Shown here: positions 57,601 through 64,000 of the stretch, one piece after another
Layout of the letters: the number at the start of each line of letters is the position of its first letter
Numbering within the stretch: the first letter of the stretch is position 1
DNA from: Rutpela maculata
Taxonomy: Eukaryota; Arthropoda; Insecta; Coleoptera; Cerambycidae
DNA length: 64,000 nucleotides
Assembly (NCBI GenBank): GCA_936432065.2
Contig: OW386290.2
Span: 53,524,843 to 53,588,842 of the forward strand
Direction: 5' to 3'
Position numbers and translations under genes: made by a program
The notes under the pieces: generated by a model
Seen by the model: only the letters and a program-made list of their open reading frames with translations
What the model was told of the DNA's origin: nothing
Database searches by the model: none

Positions 57601-58534
57601 AAAATATTATTTTTCAAAGTCCAATTTGTGGTACCTTTGAAAAAGTATATTATTCATAAATCTTTGTCATTATATACTTTCGCTCTCATATCCTGAACCA
57701 AAAACATATTTTCCTAAGTGAAAATTCGGTGTTTCTTCGAATTTTCGCCTGATCATTTCTAACGCCTTATAGAACCCAAAACGGTCCTTATGGACTGATC
57801 TGTGCCTCTGCAGACTCTTAAAAATATCCTTAAATGAAATTTTTGACTAAGTCGAATTTTGATTCTGTCTTCAACTTAGGATGATTTTGGAGAGTTCTAC
57901 AACAGGATCACAGAATGTCTGCCAGAATGATGTTAATAAAAAGATGCATGAATGGCATTGAATACAGAACGTTGGCGTGAATAAAGGCATTTGGAGCTTC
58001 ACGCCCATGAGACTCTTCAGCAGCATAAGCCATGAAACATACATTTTCCATAAGATTTCCGCAAGATTCTTTAAATGTTTTATATTCCACGAACATATAT
58101 TATTAATGATAGGAGATTTAGTATAAAATCGAACGTTTACTTTGTTTTCTTTTAAACGCTATTTTTAATTGAACCTTTGGTTTTGCTGATATTCGTTTTA
58201 TAACACCATGAAACCGAATATTGAAAATGCCTGTATTTATTTATAGATTTGTACAGATGTACCAAAGCAGGTATGTAAGTGTAATCCATATTTTTACTCC
58301 TAACCAGAAGTAAAAAAATATAAAGAAGAACGTATAGCTAGACTTTCTAGGACATACGCTAATTGTTTGTCTAGAATGTTAATTAAAGTTGATTTTGTTA
58401 AGTGTGTATGTACATGACATATATTTATTAGTAAATAACATGCTGCCATTCAAATAAATGACAATTATCGAGTTATCCATTGCCACGTTTTTTCTGAATA
58501 GAAATTAATTCATAACAGTATATTAAGTATCAAG
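57601..58534. other. No recognisable feature
   Basis: AT-rich non-coding DNA. Confidence 0.5.
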
Positions 58535-58631
58535 AACGGTAAGGGACGTTTACCGGTCGACGACAATGTTTGGAGGCTTAGCGATAGCGAAGCCTCCAAT
58601 TTAGCCGAAGACCGGTACAATCTTTAACGGT
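58535..58631. repeat. 97 bp foldback
   Basis: The arms AACGGTAAGGGACGTTTACC then GGTCGACG mirror GACCGGTACAATCTTTAACG. The central hairpin GGAGGCTTAGCGATAGCGAA then GCCTCC is perfect. It adjoins the miniature element at 58652. Confidence 0.75.
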
Positions 58632-58651
58632 CGCCATGCTTATACTGTTTT

Positions 58652-58842
58652 TGCACGATCATATTAAATTACACTTCAATTAAAATAATTTAACTTCTAC
58701 TAAATAAACGAAAAGTCAAAAGTGACGTTTATATTTCGCAGCAAGTTCAACTTGTCAAATATGATATTTGTATTTTGAGTTTTCGTTTGTTTAGCAAGAA
58801 TTAAATTAATTTAATTGAAGTGTAATTTAATACGATCGTGCA
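58652..58842. mobile_element. 191 bp MITE with roughly 70 bp inverted arms
   Basis: The left end TGCACGATCATATTAAATTA then CACTTCAATTAAA and the right end TTTAATTGAAGTGTAATTTA then ATACGATCGTGCA are inverted repeats. They extend to AAATAAACGAAAAGTC / GAGTTTTCGTTTGTTT. The loop is about 45 bases. The target duplication is unclear. The tip word TTTTGCACGATC also occurs near 3650. Confidence 0.8.
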
Positions 58843-60334
58843 GAAAATAACGTTAAAATTTACTTATTTTTGTGAAATAACATGTAGGTATATATTAATA
58901 TTAATTTTATTTACTGTTCAGACGTTGATAAGTAAATAACTTACCGACGCGTTGGGCCAAGCAATTGTAAACATAACCTACCGTCTTGGCAATAGATATA
59001 AATAAACAAAAAGTTCAATTCTAAACAAGTTCTATTAACAAAATTTTCCGATAGAAAAATGCCTAATATGATTTTTTTATTTTCTCCGCATATTTTGGTA
59101 CCGCAGGTGGCTTTGCATTTGTAGGAGGCGAATGTTTTTCTGGTCATAACTAGATCCTAATTTGTTCCATACTAAAATTTGATTCAAATCGGAAAAAAAA
59201 TAAAAATGTTATTGGGGTGTTACCATTTCAAGTAAAACACACTGTGTATTTACAATTTATCAAATTAGCTAATGCAAAAGTATGTAAATTAAAATAAACA
59301 ATATGTTAGTTCTGCCAAAATACCTGTTTATTCTAACAGGTATTTATTTTAAATAAAATGGAGAATTTCAATAATTTATATATATTTTTCGGACTACCAT
59401 GACTTAATGTAAGAAAATATAAAACTTAATATCTACTATAGTTTTTAAGAAAAATAATATTTGTCATACACCATTGAAAAGGTTTTTCTATGGCCTTTTA
59501 AATGGTATAAAAATATATGGGGTGTTCCATTAAAAAAAAAACAAGGTAAAGCTCATATCTCCAAAATTCGACTTTTAATTGTTTTTCTGAGATTTTTGTA
59601 AAATACACGTGATTTCTCATAACTTTTATTTTTAAACTTTATTACGTAACTCCAAAAATAACGAAGTTAAATGAGGTTCTAACGTTCGCGCGACCACCCT
59701 GTGCAGTTGACTATAATAAGGAACTCTAGTCTAGTTAAAATAAAAAAACACGTTATCAAATAAATTAAGAATGTTCTGATACTACATACTAATAATATTA
59801 ATTTTTGTTCTTATGTGCTTTTGGTTATTTTTCAAAAAATTTGCCGCCTCTGGATTTTGCCGTCCTCCGCCTAAATCCGCCACTGTCTTGACAGATCTTT
59901 TGTGACAAATGTAGTTGAATTTCTTTTCCGGTATGGCACGTTACAGCATCACAGCGTTCTATTTTCACCTCTCCGACTAACTTGATGATAAAATGATAGC
60001 ATGCGGGAAAATGCAATGCTGTCTGATGCCTTTGCAAAACTTTATATTTGTCGATTTTCACCAAAGTAGAGTTCACCACGAGAACGGTGAGCTAACTTAA
60101 TTTTTAATTCTTCTATCTGAGTTAAAATTTTGGCAACATAAAATTAATGAGCTTATTATATATAGAAACTAGTTGTAAGACGTAAAGCATTGCTTTGTTA
60201 AGTTCTGTGTATATCTGCAATGAAAACAGTTTAAAAATTCCTAGTCCATAGCAAAATATACATGATGTCTCTTACTTTCTTCTTTGGCATCGGCGATAGG
60301 ATTTGAGGATCATCACAAAACAACATAAACATAG
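58843..60334. other. No recognisable gene
   Basis: Non-coding AT-rich DNA. GGGGTGTTACCATTTCAAG (59215) and the GGTATAAAAATATATGGGGTGTTCC region (59505-59530) look like related transposon tips but do not form a defined element. Confidence 0.4.
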
Positions 60335-60440
60335 ACACACCACATATAGTAGGCAAACGCCAAATTCAAAGCCAAGGCTCTCCGGAAGAGGTTGGAAAAA
60401 CACAGATATACATCCATACCCACCAATATTGTCGGCTCGA
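60335..60440 (+). repeat. Dispersed repeat pair, copy 2
   Basis: Matches 39895-40015: CACCACATATAGTAGGCAAA, CAAAGCCAAGGCTCTCCGGA and ACATCCATACCCACCAATAT. The sequence after it diverges from copy 1. Confidence 0.65.
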
Positions 60441-60599
60441 ACTCTGGGGCTCCAAATACATAAGGATACACTGGCTGTGTTATATTTAACACCGTAGGCA
60501 ATAGACCCTCTGCATCCCAGAAAAGTTCTTCTGTGAGAGAGGGCCCACATTTAAAATCAACGAACAAACCCAAATGCCAGTATTTAGATTTAGTTTAAA

Positions 60600-61390
60600 T
60601 TTAGAAGGAAGGAGCTGGCTAACTGTCTTTGACCACCACGATCTCCTGTAGATCTATTATGGCACTCCTGTTCTAAGTTTTGTTAGAGCTCCTTATCCAG
60701 CTTTGTTCTTTGTATCAGACAGCCATGATATAGGCTCCTTAGTATAACTATCAGCCCTTGATTTTCCTCGTTAAGTAGTTCGAGTATCGGTCCAGTTAGG
60801 CCTTCACAGTAGCATATAACACATTGACTTATCTTCCTTATCTTGGCAGAATCTACATACTTCGTCCTCTGTCAGACCCACTGGACTACGTCCTTGACGT
60901 TTGAAGCTCGTCCATCATTCCAAAGATTTATTTTGTACCTATTTGTTAATTGTTGTCCGTAGGCATCAGCCTTTTCATTTCCATTGTATCACTTGTGTCA
61001 TGAAATCCACTCCTCGTAATTTTACTTTGACTTCCTAAGTTCATAAAAGAATTGAAACTCGACTGAAACAGTCTCATACTAGACTTGAATCGACCTGCAT
61101 GGAACCGATACCCTTTCGCGTTGCTGGCTATCGGAAAGAACGATTATGGAGATTCTTGTTTTTAACTTATTTCATAAATCCCAGCTCCGTCTATCCTGTT
61201 CTGTCTTGGAGTCGTCCGTATACCAGACTGTTTGTGTCCATATTATAGAACAGTTTTTCCAGTCTTCTATGTGTGGTATAAAATTGAGTATACTGAGATT
61301 CATTACTTTTTCCAAAAAAATCGGCTTCATGTTCAGAGCTAGGTGTGCTTGCCTCTTGACCAAGCAGTCATATATTAAATTGAACTTATA
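60600..61390 (-). pseudogene. LOA/R1-like RNase H and C-terminal zinc region, fourth fragment
   Basis: On the minus strand 61363 reads VKRQAHLALNMKPIF and IWTQTVWYTDDSKTEQ, matching the Y-T-D-G-S-K start of RNase H. Further down come WISWHKWYNGNEKADAYGQQ (the G-N-E-x-A-D motif) and VCRFCQDKEDKSMCYMLL, a degenerate C-x-x-C zinc motif that follows RNase H in this group. No RT remains. Stops and shifts are present. Confidence 0.7.
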
Positions 61391-61731
61391 AAATTAGTAA
61401 CGCAATGCCAAAAATTTATACATACGAATCACATATCAAATTAAAACCGCATCCGTTTAAATATGTAATATAATAATCATTTCCTGGCCCCATTCACATA
61501 TAATGTGGTAACATGAGGTACAGCATACGTAAATGTATTTCATTATATCATTTCTAGTGTTTTCATTGTTCACAAAAAAATATGCGCTTAAAAATAAATT
61601 TCTAATGAAACACCGAACAAAACAAATGATTAAGAGTGTCAGCGAAATATTTCTAGATCAAATAAATACCGAAAAATGTACTAGCCAATAAAAAAATCAG
61701 AAAAAAAGCTCGATTAAGCGATTTACACACG
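61391..61731. other. No recognisable feature
   Basis: Non-coding AT-rich gap. Confidence 0.5.
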
Positions 61732-61838
61732 ATCCAACTTGCTAACCGTCTCGGTATGTTTTGGAAATTGCAATGCCAGCTCGCTTTTTCGGCAATCTTT
61801 AAAGCATACCGACAAGATTGACTCCAGCAAGTTGGACC
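61732..61838. repeat. 107 bp foldback
   Basis: ATCCAACTTGCTAACCGTCT then CGGTATG mirrors CATACCGACAAGATTGACTC then CAGCAAGTTGGAC. The inner GCCAGCTCGCTTTTTCGGCA forms the loop. MITE-like. Confidence 0.65.
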
Positions 61839-62119
61839 TTATTAAACTGCAACATTAAGATGCAAAAAATGGACTGACTATAATTCTACTGTATCGTGAC
61901 GAAAACTGAAGAACGGATGTTTGCTCAGCTGTAGCCGCAAGGTTTGGAAAGATAATACAAAACATGTTAACGATAATTTCATTTTTGTTTTGTTACAACA
62001 TCTACCTTTATATAATACTTTTAAATAAACGGTAAAAGAGCCAATGTGGATTACGATAATAAATAGATCGAGGTTACTGTCATTAATATTAAAATTAATT
62101 CCAAAAACAAGACCTATAC
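61839..62119. other. No recognisable feature
   Basis: Short non-coding gap. Confidence 0.5.
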
Positions 62120-63295
62120 AAGGTGTTTCGAAAAGATTAGGACAACGCTTAGCCATAGATTCTTGACGTCAAAACAAGTCGATTTAACTCAAAAAGTAGT
62201 GGTCTAACTCTTTTCGTTTTCAAGATACAAGGTGGTAAAGTAAAAAAATTGTATTCGCAATTTGTCTCTATTTTGGAAACTATTATACGTATCTACTTCA
62301 AAGTTGGTAACGACATGTTTTTAAGGTTGCTAATTACAATTGTGATATTGCCGATGCCATATTTTGTAGATGGCGTTAGTTACAGGACTTTTACCTGACA
62401 CTTTAAGCCATAACTTTTTTGAGGTTAGGTTTTGGGCATCTTCTTCTATTATAATCGAAACGCAATTTAGTTTCCTAAAGAAAAGGTGTACTCGTTTAAA
62501 CGCGATAAAATGCATGCTTTCAAAGAAATACGCGATTTACAACTTTATCACACACCAGTTCGAAGAAATTCAATTGTACCTAAATGCTGTTTCTTATCTA
62601 GTAAGTACACGTCAATTATGATGTCTTGAAATCGTCAATAGTGCTTGTTGTAGATACGTATAATATTCTCCAGGATAGAGACAAAATACGAATACAATTT
62701 TTTTTTTACTATACCACTTTGTGTCTTGAAAACGAAAAAAGTTAGACCGCTACTTTTTGGGTTAAATCGACTTGTTTTGATGTCAAGAGTCTGCGCTAAG
62801 CGTTGTCCCAATCTTTTCAAAATACCCGGGGTGTTGAATTTTTTTGAACAGGTGTGTGACAAAGTTGTAAATCGCGTATTTCTCTGAAAGGGTGCATTTT
62901 ATCGCGTTTAAACAAGTACACATTTTCTTAAAGAAACTAAATTGCGTTTCGATTATAATAGAAGACGATGTCCAAAACCTTACCACAAAAAAGTTATGGC
63001 TTAATGTGTCACATAAAAGTACTGTAATTAGCGCCATCTATAAAATATGACATCGCAACATCACCATTATAATTAGCGACCTGAAAAACATATCATTACC
63101 AACTTTGAAGTAGATACGTATTCTAGTCTCCAAGATAGAGACAAATTACGAAAACATTTTTTTATTTTACCACCCTCTATCTTGAAAACGAAAAGAGTTG
63201 GACCACTATTTTTTGAGTTAAATCGACTTGTTTTGATGTCAAGTATCTACTGCTAAGGGTTGTCCCAATCTTTTCGAAATACCCTGTACATGACA
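62120..63295. repeat. 1.18 kb inverted/tandem repeat block
   Basis: A roughly 470-base unit runs forward at 62120-62585 and in inverse at 63295-62822, where it is followed without a gap by part of a second inverse unit to about 62655. Shared words are GGTGTTTCGAAAAGATTAGG, CAAAACAAGTCGATTTAACT, TACGTATCTACTTCAAAGTT and GCGATTTACAACTTTATCAC. Tips of the AGGGTATTTCGAAAAGATTG type occur at both outer ends. The similar frames in the two arms differ mostly by amino-acid-changing substitutions, so they are not genes. Confidence 0.88.
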
Positions 63296-64000
63296 CAGGA
63301 AAATAATTGTATATAATAAACTCATAATTATTTATTGTTGGTAATTAAGCCGGTAATGTCCAGAATTCCAATATTGTTATAATTAATTATTATGAATTCG
63401 ATATTTTCTCGAATTATCATATACAAATTTAAACAATTATACAAAACATACCACGTGAAGAGAAAAACTGCTTATTTATACAATATTTTGTGTACAGGAA
63501 AAAGTTTTAAGGTATATGATCGCCAAAGTTTAAATTATATAAACATATTTAAAAATCCTAATTTACTTCTTATAGTAAAATGAGATCTCATTTTTTTTTC
63601 TACGACAACTTCGACGTTCATTTAATGAGCGTAAATTCAATCATAAATAACTACATTTTGTCCAGAATTTCATGTTGCATCGGTTGCTAGGCAACAAATG
63701 CGATATGAAATATTTCGTTGATGAAGTGTCATCAGTTTGCTTCTATCAAGGGAATTTAAGTATCCAGCATTCCACAAGTTCTCCAAAAATAATTTTCAAT
63801 CTTTGCACATTTAACTTTAATCGATAAATTAAATACATACAGTTATTTCATAGCCTATTCTTCTATTTTCGTGTATTCAAAGCAAAGAAAATATTTGAAT
63901 ATTTTTTTTGTATCAATGTACACTTCTGCGCAATGAAATCCCGTACACTTGAAAAATCAAGTAATCCAGTTTTTACTAATATTGAGTGGTGTGGATCAGT
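63296..64000. other. No recognisable feature
   Basis: AT-rich non-coding DNA to the end of the window. A GTTGCTAGGCAAC palindrome lies near 63682. The frame at 63392 is unrecognised. Confidence 0.5.

Noticed and set aside
60272..60573. Overlapping minus frames (60272-60550 and 60313-60573) similar to frames at 39891-40285
   Set aside because: They reflect a shared dispersed repeat; the two copies keep different frames.
62370..63037. Two similar frames (62370-62621 plus, 62783-63037 minus) that look like paralogous proteins
   Set aside because: They lie in the inverted repeat arms; most differences change amino acids and there is no start, stop or context conservation.
1..64000. CRISPR arrays, bacterial operons, ribosome-binding sites
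   Set aside because: The content is eukaryotic; the spaced repeats seen are tandem duplications or minisatellites without unique spacers.

Overview
The window looks like intergenic, repeat-dominated DNA from an insect with a large AT-rich genome. The evidence is the mix of transposon families: CR1/Jockey-group, LOA/R1-like and RTE-like non-LTR elements, BEL/Pao, Tc1, a 5S-derived SINE, hAT- and Harbinger-like miniature elements, and an arthropod gene family with a cysteine-rich CXC tail. A beetle or hemipteran is plausible, but the sequence does not settle the order. I found no convincing host protein-coding gene and no tRNA or intact rRNA gene. Almost every recognisable reading frame is transposon-derived and most are broken.

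Layout. 1-3350: a hairpin, then a 1.56 kb tandem duplication. Each unit carries a C-terminal remnant of the CXC-tail family (minus) beside an RTE-like reverse transcriptase tail (plus). 5415-8103: a head-to-head, inverted-repeat copy of the same family. 8815-9300: Tc1 transposase remnant. 11767-14940: a 5'-truncated CR1/Jockey-group element with a long uninterrupted ORF2, the best preserved gene here. 15229-16827 and 29555-31685: two antisense LOA-like copies, the second interrupted by a miniature element. 22514-22917: a 5S-headed SINE with a perfect 12 bp target duplication. 23290-24720: BEL/Pao integrase remnant. 26382-27764: an hAT-like non-autonomous element built from TATTTAAATACTT words, with a nested LINE 3' end. 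32151-35815: foldback and Harbinger-like miniature elements and minisatellites. 36320-38640: a weak TIR element and another LOA/R1-like fragment. 40690-41430: Jockey reverse transcriptase remnant. 42883-48200: possible TIR elements, a divergent CXC-family relative, and a degenerate gene of the GQNRN/GHSY type between TIR-like motifs. 50296-51552: a 1.26 kb TIR element enclosing an internally deleted CXC-family gene. 51623-63295: tandem duplications, long inverted repeats, RTE-like and LOA/R1-like tails.

The most interesting theme is the CXC-tail family. It combines an N-terminal zinc-finger-like part, a DNADFNVNT segment, a DxDVLVLL segment, a TGCDTTSA segment and a Cys-rich tail. Five loci here hold different pieces, and one is a compact element bounded by about 285 bp inverted repeats. 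This suggests the family is cargo, or the enzyme, of a TIR DNA transposon. The 46-48 kb gene shows the same kind of arrangement. Both are inferences from sequence reading alone; no database search was possible.
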